NCBI RefSeq assembly: GCF_900106065.1
Contig: NZ_LT629796.1
Location: 5,556,501-5,620,500, forward strand
Source: Pseudomonas mandelii
Lineage (GTDB): Bacteria > Pseudomonadota > Gammaproteobacteria > Pseudomonadales > Pseudomonadaceae
Length of the DNA stretch: 64,000 nucleotides
Reading direction: 5' to 3'
In this document: in pieces, positions 28,961-38,131 of the stretch
Layout: each line of letters starts with the position of its first letter
How positions within the stretch are numbered: position 1 is the first letter of the stretch
The notes under the pieces: model-generated
Database searches by the model: none
Seen by the model: only the letters and a program-made list of their open reading frames with translations
Told to the model about the DNA's origin: nothing
Position numbers and translations under genes: made by a program

Positions 28961-30784
28961 TCAGCCAGCGTGATGACTCTTTGCAAGGCCGTAGATGGAT
29001 GTGTCGATGCCTTCGAAGCGCGCCTTTAACTGCAACGCCAGATACAGCGAATAATGCCGTGACTGGTGTAGGTTGCCACCGTGGAACCAGAGGTTTTCCT
29101 GCTGTGTGGGCTTCCACATGTTGCGCAATTCGCCCTCATACGGACCAGGATCATTCGTGGTTCCAGACCCCAGTCCCCAGCAACGGCCGACCTTGTCAGC
29201 GACTTCCTGGGAAATCAGCTTCGCCGCCCACCCATTCATTGAGCCATAGCCCGTGGCGTAGACGATCAGATCTGCAGGTAGGCGGCTGCCATCGTTGAGG
29301 ACGACGGCATCTGCTTCGATGCGTTCGACACCCAGGCCTGGCGCGCTTTTGAGCTTGATCGTGCCGTTAGCGATTAGTTCGCAGGCGCCGACGTCGATGT
29401 AGTAACCAGAACCACGGCGGACGTACTTCATGAAAAGGCCAGATTCGTCGTCACCGAAATCCAGCATGAACCCGGCCTTGGCCAAGCGCTCGTAAAAGTC
29501 CTTGTCACGCTCCTTGATCGCTTCAAAGATCGGTTGATGAAAGCTTGGCATTACCTTGTAGGGGATCGAGGCGAACAGCATGTCGGCCTTGTCGGTGGTC
29601 AAACCCGACTCCAAGGCATCTTCGGAGTAGAGCCCGCCGAAGACGAGATCCATTAAGCTGTCAGAGCGTACGATGTGGGTGCTGGAGCGCTGCACCATGG
29701 TCACCTCGACACCGTTCTCCACCAAGTCGGCGCAGATATCGTGAGCAGAGTTGTTGGCACCGATGACAACCGCGCGCTTGCCGCGCCAGGCGTCCCCGCC
29801 GGGGTGGCGGCTGGAATGGTGCTGCTGGCCCTTGAAAATCTCAGCACCCGGGTAAACAGGAACGTTGGGGACGCCAGACATGCCAGTGGCGAGGATCAAC
29901 TGGGTGGGCTGTAAAGTCACACGCTCGCCGTCGCGCTGAACTTCAACCTCCCAGGTGCCACTTTGCTCGTCAAAGTTGGCACTCACGCATTCGGTACGCG
30001 GCCAATAATTGAGCTCCATGACTTTGGTGTACATTTCCAGCCAGTCTCCAATCTGGTCTTTTGGGGTGAAGACTGGCCAGTGATCGGGGAAGGGCAGGTA
30101 AGGCATATGGTCGTACCAGACAGGGTCGTGCAGGCACAGCGACTTGTAGCGACCGCGCCACTGATCTCCAGGACGCTCGGCTTTGTCGACGATCAGAGTT
30201 GGCACGCCCATTCGCTTGAGCCGCGCAGCGAGCCCCAGCCCACCTTGGCCGCCACCAACGATCAGGCAGTAAGGTTGGGTGGTAATGCCTAGCGAAGCTT
30301 CTTCATCTTGGCGACGCTCTAACCAGTTGCGTTTGTCGGCGTGGGTGTGACCATGACTTGCACCCATTGGACGACGGCGGCCACTGGGTTCTTCAAAGCC
30401 TTTGAGCTCGCGCATGGCTGTCAACAGCGTCCAGCACACACCGTCTTTTAGGCGAACGTAGCCTTTACCTCGCGCCGCTTCGGTTTCCAGGCTGATCCAA
30501 CCTTCGAGCACACCGTCATTCAGCGTCGCTTCACCTTCCAGTTTCCATCGCTCAGGACGAGTCTGGTCGAGGCGTGCTTCGAGCATGTCTCGGATGGCAG
30601 GCTTGCCTTCGAGGGTCACCAGGTTCCAGCTGAAAAGTAGCAGGTCACGCCAGTGACACTCTTCGGCAAACAGTTCCAGTACGCCGTCCACATCACGTTG
30701 GGTGAGACGCTCGCCGAGGTTTTCGACCCAAGCCGCGAGTTGAGCAGTTGGCGTGTGCAGAGGTGTTTCAACAGCGATGTTCAT
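28961..30784 (-). CDS. Flavin-containing monooxygenase with N-terminal NTF2-like domain
   Basis: 607 residues. Residues ~15-125 look like an NTF2/SnoaL cone domain (LTQRDVDGVLELFAEECHW). Then an FAD Rossmann motif GGGQGG (177-182), a fingerprint-like FKGQQHHSSRH close to the FMO/BVMO F-x-G-x3-H motif, an NADPH-binding motif VIGANNSAHDICADL, and the late YATGYGSMNGWA. It should use NADPH and O2 to oxygenate a small molecule in the cytoplasm; the substrate cannot be read. The gene faces away from a sigma-54 activator and has a near-consensus -24/-12 promoter (30827-30842), so inducible expression by that activator is expected. Confidence 0.88.
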   Translation of the reverse strand: MNIAVETPLHTPTAQLAAWVENLGERLTQRDVDGVLELFAEECHWRDLLLFSWNLVTLEGKPAIRDMLEARLDQTRPERWKLEGEATLNDGVLEGWISLETEAARGKGYVRLKDGVCWTLLTAMRELKGFEEPSGRRRPMGASHGHTHADKRNWLERRQDEEASLGITTQPYCLIVGGGQGGLGLAARLKRMGVPTLIVDKAERPGDQWRGRYKSLCLHDPVWYDHMPYLPFPDHWPVFTPKDQIGDWLEMYTKVMELNYWPRTECVSANFDEQSGTWEVEVQRDGERVTLQPTQLILATGMSGVPNVPVYPGAEIFKGQQHHSSRHPGGDAWRGKRAVVIGANNSAHDICADLVENGVEVTMVQRSSTHIVRSDSLMDLVFGGLYSEDALESGLTTDKADMLFASIPYKVMPSFHQPIFEAIKERDKDFYERLAKAGFMLDFGDDESGLFMKYVRRGSGYYIDVGACELIANGTIKLKSAPGLGVERIEADAVVLNDGSRLPADLIVYATGYGSMNGWAAKLISQEVADKVGRCWGLGSGTTNDPGPYEGELRNMWKPTQQENLWFHGGNLHQSRHYSLYLALQLKARFEGIDTSIYGLAKSHHAG

Positions 30785-30826
30785 GGGGCTTCTCCGATCT
30801 TGTTGTTTTTGTACAACTTGCCCCTG

Positions 30827-30842
30827 AGCAAGGCTCGGGCCA
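30827..30842 (-). promoter_or_regulatory. Sigma-54 promoter of the flavin monooxygenase
   Basis: Minus strand TGGCCCGAGCCTTGCT against TGGCACG-N4-TTGCW: one mismatch, GG and GC at the required 10-base spacing. It lies 43 bases upstream of the monooxygenase ATG and downstream of a candidate enhancer site at 30931-30943. Confidence 0.8.
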
Positions 30843-30930
30843 CCTTCGCGAAAGCCCCATTGCAGAGCGGCTGCTGCGGTGTTGCTCAGGCTTGGATTCG
30901 CAGATCTGTCACGATTCTGAAAATGGTGGA

Positions 30931-30943
30931 TGACAGAGTGTCA
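30931..30943. promoter_or_regulatory. Candidate enhancer (UAS) for the sigma-54 activator
   Basis: TGACA-GAG-TGTCA, a perfect palindrome about 90 bases upstream of the -24 box, with another TGTCA half-site at 30907-30911. Distance and symmetry suit an AcoR-like enhancer-binding protein encoded next door. Not tested by any other copy in the window. Confidence 0.5.
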
Positions 30944-31027
30944 CTCGGTGCAAAAAGCGCTGGTTGCGATCTTTTCATATAAGCTGCGAACAGACCCGTG
31001 TCCTAACCGTAACGGAGAACAAGAATA

Positions 31028-32917
31028 ATGAAGCCGGCCTTGATCAACGCCCATGCACAACAAGTGCTGCAAGCCGTGCAGGGTACTCACGCCACCCATG
31101 GCCCTATTGCTGACTTGGCCATCACACGATCCTGGCGCCGGTGCCTGGATCAATATCAGCTCGATCCTGCCAGTCGCCGCGCACCTAACGTGGTTGAGCA
31201 TCCACGCTTGCAGGATCACCGCGCGCCACTGGAACACATCATCGCTGTGGCTCACTGGCAGATGAGCAACTTGCACCAACAGCTCGGACGTGATGGCCAC
31301 GTGGTGCTACTCACCGACGCTCGCGGTGTGGCGATCGACAGCGTGTTCAATGACTCCGAACGAGCCGAATTGCAGCGTTCCGGACTGTGGCTCGGTTCGG
31401 TATGGAGCGAGGATTGTGAGGGAACCAACGGTGTCGGCACCTGCCTGGTCGAGCGACAGCATGTCACTATCCGTCGTGATCAACATTTCCGTGGCAAGCA
31501 TGCCGGCTTAACCTGTTCGGCCAGCCCGATATTTGATGCGAGCGGAGAGTTGCTCGCCGTTCTTAACCTCTCTTCTGTGCGAGAAGAACAAGGTCTTCAG
31601 CAGCACTTCAAAGCAATGGCATTGACCAACCTGACGGCCCATTTGATCGAGAGCTGTTATTTCCTGGGGCATGATCCGCAGCGATACTTGCTGCGCTTCC
31701 ACCCGGAGTCCGGCTACGTCGGGCTATTGGGGGAGGGGTTGCTCAGTTTCGACGAGAGCGCTTGTATCTGTTCAGTTAATCATGCGGCGCTCGAGCTGCT
31801 GGGCCTCAGCCGTGAGCAGGTGGTTGGGCAATCTCTGACGATGCTGTTGGAGACACCTCTCGATCAGGTGATGAGTCAGGCCAGCTCGCAGCCAAGTGTC
31901 TGCTGGCCAATGCGGCTGCTGGACGGACGCCAGCTCTACGGACAGTTGCGAGAACCCTTACGCCGAGTGCCTTCCGGCACTCCTGCAATCCCCAAAATTG
32001 ACGACGGGCAAGTGTGTCTCGAAGATCCGCGCTTGCAACGCGGCTTTGCTCGCGCATTGCGTGTTTTGGAGCGTGACGTACCCGTGTTTTTACAAGGTGA
32101 AACCGGTACAGGCAAAGAAGCTTTTTCTGCTGCGCTGCATCGCGCCAGCTCCAGGGTTAGCCAGCCGTTTGTAGCGATCAATTGCGCGGCCATTCCAGAA
32201 ACGCTGATCGAGAGCGAGCTGTTCGGCTATCACGGCGGCAGCTTTACTGGCGCACGCAAGGACGGAATGATCGGTAAGCTGGAGCAAGCCCATGGCGGCA
32301 TTCTATTTCTCGATGAGATCGCCGATATGCCCCTGGCGTTGCAGACTCGCCTGCTGCGGGTGCTGGAGGAACGTCAGGTGGTGCCCCTAGGCGGCGCGAC
32401 GGCACGTCCTCTCGATATTCGCCTTATCAGTGCCAGCCACCAGGATCTGCACACCTGTGTGGTCGAAGGGCGTTTTCGCGAAGACTTGTTTTATCGCATT
32501 GCCGGTTTCTCCGTGCAGCTCCCACCGTTACGTGAGCGTTCAGACAAGGGTCGTTTGCTCGACCTTCTACTGCGCGAAGAGACAAAAGATGCAAGGATTC
32601 GGCTCGAGGCCGGAGTTAGAGAGCGTTTGCTGACGCATCCTTGGCCGGGTAATGTCCGGCAGCTGCGTACGTGTCTGCGCACACTGATAGCGTTGTCGAT
32701 GGAGGGACGTGTCACTCTGGAGGACTTGGCGGAGTTGCTACCGGCCGTTCCAGCCGTGTTAGCCGAAAACCCACTTGGAGTGTCCGAACGGCAGACACTG
32801 CTAACGTTGATTGAGGCGGAACATTGGCACATCGCTCATGTCGCTGCCCGCCTGGGGATCAGCCGTAATACGCTCTACCGAAAACTGCGCCAGCAAGGTA
32901 TTTCGCGCCCCGGTTGA
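31028..32917 (+). CDS. Sigma-54-dependent activator, AcoR-like (GAF/PAS-AAA+-Fis)
   Basis: 629 residues. The N-terminal half is a signal-sensing region with a GAF-like domain (DARGVAIDSVFNDSERAELQ, GTNGVGTCLVERQHVTIRRD, residues ~90-200) followed by a PAS-like stretch (~230-300). The AAA+ core has GETGTGKE (from 357), a GSFTGA loop (404-409, Ala replaced by Ser in the usual GAFTGA), and GGILFLDEIADMPLALQTRL. A Fis-type HTH closes the protein (HIAHVAARLGISRNTLYRKL). It is predicted to bind the palindrome upstream and activate the divergent monooxygenase. The effector is unknown. GGAG lies before the ATG. Confidence 0.9.
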   Translation: MKPALINAHAQQVLQAVQGTHATHGPIADLAITRSWRRCLDQYQLDPASRRAPNVVEHPRLQDHRAPLEHIIAVAHWQMSNLHQQLGRDGHVVLLTDARGVAIDSVFNDSERAELQRSGLWLGSVWSEDCEGTNGVGTCLVERQHVTIRRDQHFRGKHAGLTCSASPIFDASGELLAVLNLSSVREEQGLQQHFKAMALTNLTAHLIESCYFLGHDPQRYLLRFHPESGYVGLLGEGLLSFDESACICSVNHAALELLGLSREQVVGQSLTMLLETPLDQVMSQASSQPSVCWPMRLLDGRQLYGQLREPLRRVPSGTPAIPKIDDGQVCLEDPRLQRGFARALRVLERDVPVFLQGETGTGKEAFSAALHRASSRVSQPFVAINCAAIPETLIESELFGYHGGSFTGARKDGMIGKLEQAHGGILFLDEIADMPLALQTRLLRVLEERQVVPLGGATARPLDIRLISASHQDLHTCVVEGRFREDLFYRIAGFSVQLPPLRERSDKGRLLDLLLREETKDARIRLEAGVRERLLTHPWPGNVRQLRTCLRTLIALSMEGRVTLEDLAELLPAVPAVLAENPLGVSERQTLLTLIEAEHWHIAHVAARLGISRNTLYRKLRQQGISRPG

Positions 32918-33118
32918 ATGCCGAACCGCTGTGTCTGACTGACGTCTTGAAGGATACCGGCCAAGTGATGTCGGTTTGAGTGCATAAGCCCCAGACGTCT
33001 ATTTTCCTGACTACCAGGGCAGTGCGGACGGCCGTAGGTTCTGGCAGCACTTGGCAGGGGCAAGTGAACATGTTGTGAAGCGCAACAAGCAATCACAGGA
33101 GGTCTGGCTGGAGGCGGG

Positions 33119-33280
33119 CTACAACCCGGACCAAGCCTTAGCTTTCTTCACCTCACGTCGAGCTGCCATGAGCTCATCTACGAGACTCTGCCGCACATCC
33201 TCCTTAAGCGATGGATTAGAACATCGCCACAGCTGCCCTTTGACAACAAAGTAACGACCGTCAGGTGTTACTGGGTTCAT
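33119..33280 (-). CDS. Small conserved hypothetical protein
   Basis: 53 residues from ATG 33280, preceded by a perfect GGAGG at 6 bases. Begins MNPVTPDGRYFVVKGQLWRC and continues SNPSLKEDVRQSLVDELMAA; I recognise this as a small protein family of gamma-proteobacteria without known function. Codons upstream of the ATG are open but lack a start signal. No membrane segment. It stands between the sigma-54 activator and the EamA transporter with 200 empty bases on its downstream side (32918-33118). Confidence 0.75.
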   Translation of the reverse strand: MNPVTPDGRYFVVKGQLWRCSNPSLKEDVRQSLVDELMAARREVKKAKAWSGL

Positions 33281-33396
33281 TCCACACCTCCGATCTTCCA
33301 AAGGGCGCTCGTTCAATGAAGTCACAATGGATGACTACCTAAGTTCTCGGGTAGGACGGCGGTTACGTTGTTTAACCCCAAGCAGTATCCCTGCTA

Positions 33397-34365
33397 TTAG
33401 CACTGTGCCCGTCGCGCTTTTTCGTCAGCCTTGATAGCTGATGTGCGATACGTCAGCAAAACGATACAGGTGACCACAATCGCCCCACCCAGAACCTGCC
33501 CCGCACTGAGCATCTGATCCAGCACAATCCAGCCCATCAGCAACGTCGCCAGCGGCTCGATGTTCATTACCGGCGCATTGCGTGGCATGTCCAGCCGAGG
33601 CACCAAAATAAACAGTACGATAAAACCCGTGCCGTACAGCACCACCAAGGTGGCAAGGGCCAACCATCCGGTTGACGTCGCGGGCAGATTTAGTCCGCCT
33701 GGAAGGGCGCCAGCCAACCCCGCAAGATTGACGCTGCCGAATACGATAAAAATGGTCAACAGACTGCGCACCGAACCACGTACCTGAGACAACTTGTGGT
33801 CAGTAATCCACAGCGCGCATGCGAACACGCTGGCGGCGCAGAACGCGAACGCGACGCCCAGCAGCCATTCTTGGCTGACGTTGGTCGTGGTCGACACACG
33901 CCCGGGGACATCCAACACAAACACCAGCCCAACCAGAATCAAACCCATCAACGTAGCGGTGCGTGCAGTCGGTCTCGGGCCACCCACTACCCAGGTGAGC
34001 AACGCCAGCAAGATAGGAAATACGTTGGCCACCAGCAGCGCCAGCGCCACTGGGATCCGTGCTACAGCGGAGTACAGACACAGGCTCTGCACGGTAATCA
34101 GAAGGCCCAACAGCAACTGCCAGTGCCAGGTACCCGGCGGCGGACGCAGACTTTGTTTTTGCCACAACACCAGAATGGCGAGCACCAGCAAGGTCCCGCC
34201 AGAACGCATCAAAATCGCCAACAACACACCCGCGCCATCATCAAAAGCAACCCGTGCCGCCACATGGTTACCGGCGAACGCGCAGCCCATGCACAAAAGT
34301 ATGATCACGGCGAGATGGCGGGGGAAGGGCGGCGGTATGGTTTGGGCATACGTAGGGCGGGGCAT
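33397..34365 (-). CDS. EamA/DMT-family transporter
   Basis: 322 residues from ATG 34365; ATG 34410 and a TTG further up are in frame but have no ribosome site and would add a Pro-rich tail. Ten hydrophobic segments in two EamA halves (LAVIILLCMGCAFAGNHVAA, MRSGGTLLVLAILVLW; PVMNIEPLATLLMGWIVLDQ, LGGAIVVTCIVLLTY). These inner-membrane exporters handle amino acids and other metabolites; no substrate is suggested by context. Runs of Leu/Ile with Gly/Ala are typical of the family. Confidence 0.88.
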   Translation of the reverse strand: MPRPTYAQTIPPPFPRHLAVIILLCMGCAFAGNHVAARVAFDDGAGVLLAILMRSGGTLLVLAILVLWQKQSLRPPPGTWHWQLLLGLLITVQSLCLYSAVARIPVALALLVANVFPILLALLTWVVGGPRPTARTATLMGLILVGLVFVLDVPGRVSTTTNVSQEWLLGVAFAFCAASVFACALWITDHKLSQVRGSVRSLLTIFIVFGSVNLAGLAGALPGGLNLPATSTGWLALATLVVLYGTGFIVLFILVPRLDMPRNAPVMNIEPLATLLMGWIVLDQMLSAGQVLGGAIVVTCIVLLTYRTSAIKADEKARRAQC

Positions 34366-34665
34366 GGCAGGTCTCGAAGAGTGATAGGCCGACTCAGGTG
34401 GCGGGGGCATTTTTATAATGTTGTCGTACAACTGGATTGGTTTGTATCGTATTCGAGTAGGCCGGGCAAGAGGGTTTCGAGCGTTGCAGGCTCTGGTATT
34501 GCGTTGGAGGGGTGATTTTTGCTTCTTTGGTTAATGATTGGAGATCGTATGACTAGGGTGCGCAGGCCTATTCCGACCATATTTTTGCTGGTTATGGCGA
34601 TAAAAATGTTCGGCCAGACGAGAGCCTTTCAGGCCCTCTCCAATTGCCATACATCTTTAAACTAG

Positions 34666-34818
34666 CTATTCGCTTGAGGACTTGCTTGTCCGTTGCTTAC
34701 CTTGAACCGATCCACGCTGCTCGACGCAAAGCGTGAGTTCCATGATGGCGGCCTCAAAGGCAAGCTGGTTCTGATAGATCTTGAGTAGCAGGGAAGGGAG
34801 CAGATCTGAATTTGGCAT
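34666..34818 (-). CDS. Small conserved hypothetical protein (50 aa)
   Basis: 50 codons from ATG 34818 with GGAGGAT six bases upstream. Sequence begins MPNSDLLPSLLLKIYQNQLA and continues FEAAIMELTLCVEQRGS, an amphipathic helical pattern I associate with small Pseudomonas proteins of unknown function. It lies downstream of the photolyase gene in the same orientation, with 122 bases between, so it may be the operon's last member or separate. The 34432-34665 stretch downstream shows no gene. Confidence 0.65.
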   Translation of the reverse strand: MPNSDLLPSLLLKIYQNQLAFEAAIMELTLCVEQRGSVQGKQRTSKSSSE

Positions 34819-34940
34819 CGCGAATCCTCCGTCGAAGAGATCGGCGTAGCAGCACGAAAGTTTTTAGGACTGGAAGATCTTTCTAGTAGGGCAGAGCAAT
34901 CCGCAGACCGCACAGGTTTTGATCGGTAGTTCACTCTTCT

Positions 34941-36479
34941 TCAAAACGACTCCCCGGCATCCAGTTTGGCGAGCAGCTTCTGGCCACGATCCCAGAGTGC
35001 TTGCTGCTTGGATTCAGTCATACGATCGAGGTTTTTATAGACCATGCCCATGCGCTGATTGCTGCGTAAAAGGTCGCCGTGACGCATCAGAAAATGCCAG
35101 TAAAGCGAATTGAAAGGGCAGGCGTCGTCCGTCGTGCTTTCACTGACTTTGTACGCGCAGTTACGGCAGTAGTCGGACATACGCTTTATATATTGGCCAC
35201 TGGCGCAGTAAGGCTTTGAGCCCAAGTAACCACCATCGGCATGCATGACCATGCCCAATGTATTGGGTAGCTCGACCCAGTCGAATGCGTCCATGTAGAT
35301 CGCCAGGTACCAGTCGCAAATCTGGGGCGGCGCGATGCCGGCCAGCAGTGCAAAGTTGCCGGTCACCATCAGCCGCTGGATGTGGTGGGCATAGGCATGT
35401 TTCAAACTTTGGCCGATCGCCTGGCCCATGCAGTTCATCTTGGTGTCGCCTGTCCAATAGAACTCTGGAAGCGGCCTGCTGTTGCCAAACAGATTGCCGC
35501 CGGCGTAGTCGGGCATTTTCAGCCAGTAGACGCCGCGTACATATTCACGCCAGCCAATTAGTTGACGAATAAAGCCTTCGGCAGCGTTTAATGGAATGCT
35601 GTGCGCCCAGTAAGCAGCCTCGACGTCGCTGCACAATTGACGCAGATCCAACAGGCCAATATTCAGCGCGGCGCTGATCCGCGCGTGGAACAGGAAGGGT
35701 TCATCACTGGCCATCGCATCCTGGTAGTCGCCGAAGGCTGCCAGACCCCAGTCAAGGAAGTAGTCCCACAGCGCTTGGGCATCGGCGTGAGTCACCGGGT
35801 AGTCAAAGGTGTCGAGGGCGCCGTAGTGGCTGGAAAAGTTTTTTGCAACCAGCGCCAGCACGTCCTGAGTGATGGCATCGGCCGAAAAACGGAGGGGTGA
35901 GGGGGCTCTAACGCCTTTAGGCAGTGCCTTGCGATTTTCGGCATCAAAGTTCCAGGCGCCGCCGACCGGGCTGCCATCGCCGTTGAGCAACAAGCCACTC
36001 TTGCGTCGCATCTCGCGGTAGAAGAACTCCATGCGCAGCTGCTTTTTGCCTTCGGCCCAGGATGCAAATTCGAATCGGGTGCAGTAAAAACGGGTATCGG
36101 TATGCCACTGAATCGCCAAGCCGCAATCTTTGAGCGACTGCTCCAGGCGCCAGTCACCGCATTCTGTCAGGTGCAACTCATCCGGCTGCAGCAGCGACTG
36201 CCAGCGCCGTAACTCGCCCGGCACCGAGCCGCTATTTTGCGGATCATCGAGCGTGACGTATTGCACGCGAATGCCACGCTGCTGCAATGCCTCAGCAAAA
36301 TGGCGCATGGCACTGAAGATCAGTGCGATTTTTTGCGGGTGATGGGGCACATGACTGGCTTCCTCCATCACTTCGACCAGTAAAACCGTATCACGCTCGC
36401 TGTCCAGCCCCTTCAATGAGGCCAGGTCAAAGGACAACTGGTCGCCCAAAACCAGGCATAGTCGGTGAGTCTTATTCAT
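34941..36479 (-). CDS. FeS-containing photolyase/cryptochrome (PhrB-like, FeS-BCP class)
   Basis: 512 residues. N-terminal alpha/beta antenna-binding domain (HRLCLVLGDQLSFDLASLKG), then the helical FAD domain (EGFIRQLIGWREYVRGVYWL, MNCMGQAIGQSLKHAYAHHI, HADGGYLGSKPY). Cysteines at 350, 438, 441 and 454 fall at exactly the numbers of the four [4Fe-4S] ligands of Agrobacterium PhrB, a (6-4) photolyase of this class. It should repair UV lesions or act as a blue-light receptor. The class usually carries a lumazine antenna. It ends an operon with folE, SDR, DUF6482-like and DCC-family genes, preceded by CarH/LitR-like repeats. Confidence 0.92.
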   Translation of the reverse strand: MNKTHRLCLVLGDQLSFDLASLKGLDSERDTVLLVEVMEEASHVPHHPQKIALIFSAMRHFAEALQQRGIRVQYVTLDDPQNSGSVPGELRRWQSLLQPDELHLTECGDWRLEQSLKDCGLAIQWHTDTRFYCTRFEFASWAEGKKQLRMEFFYREMRRKSGLLLNGDGSPVGGAWNFDAENRKALPKGVRAPSPLRFSADAITQDVLALVAKNFSSHYGALDTFDYPVTHADAQALWDYFLDWGLAAFGDYQDAMASDEPFLFHARISAALNIGLLDLRQLCSDVEAAYWAHSIPLNAAEGFIRQLIGWREYVRGVYWLKMPDYAGGNLFGNSRPLPEFYWTGDTKMNCMGQAIGQSLKHAYAHHIQRLMVTGNFALLAGIAPPQICDWYLAIYMDAFDWVELPNTLGMVMHADGGYLGSKPYCASGQYIKRMSDYCRNCAYKVSESTTDDACPFNSLYWHFLMRHGDLLRSNQRMGMVYKNLDRMTESKQQALWDRGQKLLAKLDAGESF

Positions 36480-36504
36480 TCGACAGAGTCCAACGGAAGG
36501 TGAC

Positions 36505-36810
36505 TCACCAAGGCGCAGTCAGCGAGAAAGGAATGCGTAACGGCTCAATGCGCCCTTCACGTGAGCCGCACATCTCGTCATGAACGCACTGCTGCACAAG
36601 CACGCAGGGGAATGGCGGGACAAACTGCAACAACTCACGCAGGTGATTGATGGAGCGAAGGTGCATAGGCTTCGCTGTATCGTCCAGCAGCGTGAACTGG
36701 CCGTGATCCAGCCCGACTCGCGCCAGATAAAAACCGCCTTCCAGAGACAGCAGCTCCAACTCTCGTACTTCGCCATTGGCGGCCCGTTCGGTCAACGCTT
36801 GCAGATTCAA
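36505..36810 (-). CDS. DUF6482-like small protein
   Basis: 101 residues from a TTG at 36810 with GGGAG seven bases upstream; MNLQALTERAANGEVRELEL is the start I expect for the DUF6482 group. LSLEGGFYLARVGL, a hydrophobic beta pattern, and HLRSINHLRELLQF follow. No catalytic motif is apparent. It starts 14 bases after the SDR stop and ends 25 bases before the photolyase, so it is within the same transcript. Confidence 0.7.
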   Translation of the reverse strand: MNLQALTERAANGEVRELELLSLEGGFYLARVGLDHGQFTLLDDTAKPMHLRSINHLRELLQFVPPFPCVLVQQCVHDEMCGSREGRIEPLRIPFSLTAPW

Positions 36811-36824
36811 GGTTCACTCCCTGC

Positions 36825-37535
36825 CTACCACGGTAGGCGTTCTCCGTTATAAGCAAAGAAATTGCCGCTGTCGGCAGGCGCCAAGCGATCAATCAGTGAT
36901 AACAATTCGCGGGCAGCGAGGCTTGCAGGCCTGGCGGCAGAAGCGCCTTTAAAGGGCTGGGACAGGCCCGAAATGACCGTGCCTGGATGAAGACTCAGCA
37001 AGCGGGTCTGAGGGCGTGTTCGTGCCAGTTCAATCGCAGCCGTTTTAATCAACATGTTCAACGCTGCCTTGGAGGCGCGATAGGCATACCAGCCGCCCAG
37101 ACGGTTATCGCCAATACTGCCGACCTTGGCGGAGAGCACGGCCATTGCGCCGCGAGCGTCAAGCAAGGGCAAGAAGTGACGCAAAATCAGTGCAGGCCCG
37201 AGTGTGTTGACTTGGAATATCGCCTGAAGCGCATCCGCTTCAATAGAGGTGTAACTTTTTTCAGGTTTGATGTCTTCGCGATGAAGCAGACCGGCAGCAT
37301 GCAAAATCAACTGATACGGGGCTTCTTCGGCTAATTCGGCGGCTGCGCTGGCGATGCTGTCGGGCTTTTCCAGATCCAATCCTGGAGCACTATTGCGCCC
37401 CAGCTCACGAACAAACGAGCATCGTGGATCTTCGTTGAGCAACTCACAAAACGCCGCGCCGAGCGCTCCACTGGCGCCTATCACCAAGGCGCGGTAGCCG
37501 TAGCCGAGTGAGTTCATCTCAAAGGAACTGTTCAT
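36825..37535 (-). CDS. Short-chain dehydrogenase (SDR) of the photolyase operon
   Basis: 236 residues from ATG 37535, which has GAGAGG five bases upstream; the 54 codons in frame above it overlap folE and are rejected. NAD(P)-binding GASGALGAAF, HAAG in place of NNAG, LSAKVGSIGDN with the catalytic Ser, and YRASKAALNM with the Tyr/Lys pair. C-factor/CsgA-like SDRs of this kind recur in light-regulated photolyase clusters. Lying between folE and phrB, a role in pterin metabolism is possible but inferred. Confidence 0.88.
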   Translation of the reverse strand: MNSSFEMNSLGYGYRALVIGASGALGAAFCELLNEDPRCSFVRELGRNSAPGLDLEKPDSIASAAAELAEEAPYQLILHAAGLLHREDIKPEKSYTSIEADALQAIFQVNTLGPALILRHFLPLLDARGAMAVLSAKVGSIGDNRLGGWYAYRASKAALNMLIKTAAIELARTRPQTRLLSLHPGTVISGLSQPFKGASAARPASLAARELLSLIDRLAPADSGNFFAYNGERLPW

Positions 37536-37570
37536 TTTGCCTCTCCCACACCTTGTGCAGATTTTGGGCC

Positions 37571-38131
37571 TTAACTGCGTCGCCCAATCAGTTGCAGGAA
37601 CTCGAGACGCGTAGCGGATGACTCGCGAAAGGCCCCCAGCATCACTGAGGTCGTCATCACAGAGTTTTGCTTTTCCACGCCCCGCATCATCATGCACATG
37701 TGCTTTGCCTCAATGACCACGGCCACGCCGGCCGCATCGGTGATGTAATGGATGGCATCAGCAATTTGTTTTGTGAGGTTTTCCTGGATCTGTAAGCGGC
37801 GGGCGAACATATCGACGACTCGGGCGACCTTTGATAGACCCAGTACCCTTCCTGTGGGGATGTACGCGACATGAGCCTTGCCGATGAAGGGCAGCAGGTG
37901 ATGCTCACACAATGAATACAGCTCGATATCGCGCACGATGACCATTTCATCGTTTTGCGATTCGAACAGGGCACCGTTGGTCACGTCTTCCAGACTCATC
38001 GTGTAACCGTTGCAAAGGTATTGCATCGCTTTGGCTGCGCGCTTGGGCGTGTCCAGCAGTCCTTCACGCTCAGGGTTCTCGCCTACGGCGACGAGAATTT
38101 CACGGTAATGCTTGGCTATTGATGGGTTCAT
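37571..38131 (-). CDS. folE: GTP cyclohydrolase I
   Basis: 186 residues, the usual size. Zinc ligands Cys75 and His78 in [12 protein letters not shown] and Cys146 in [28 protein letters not shown] and the substrate loop [16 protein letters not shown] are complete. It converts GTP to 7,8-dihydroneopterin triphosphate, the first pterin step. Placement in a photolyase operon suggests an accessory copy supplying pterin for a light-related cofactor rather than housekeeping folate (inference). Its ATG overlaps the preceding small ORF's stop (ATGA). Confidence 0.96.
   Translation of the reverse strand: MNPSIAKHYREILVAVGENPEREGLLDTPKRAAKAMQYLCNGYTMSLEDVTNGALFESQNDEMVIVRDIELYSLCEHHLLPFIGKAHVAYIPTGRVLGLSKVARVVDMFARRLQIQENLTKQIADAIHYITDAAGVAVVIEAKHMCMMMRGVEKQNSVMTTSVMLGAFRESSATRLEFLQLIGRRS

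Noticed and set aside
30807..30818. TTGTACAA near the monooxygenase start as another CarH/LitR site
   Set aside because: A single copy without 11-bp phased neighbours; the promoter there is of sigma-54 type.
33051..33254. 67-codon plus-strand ORF opposite the 53-aa gene
   Set aside because: Antisense to a recognisable small protein with a perfect ribosome site; no signal of its own.
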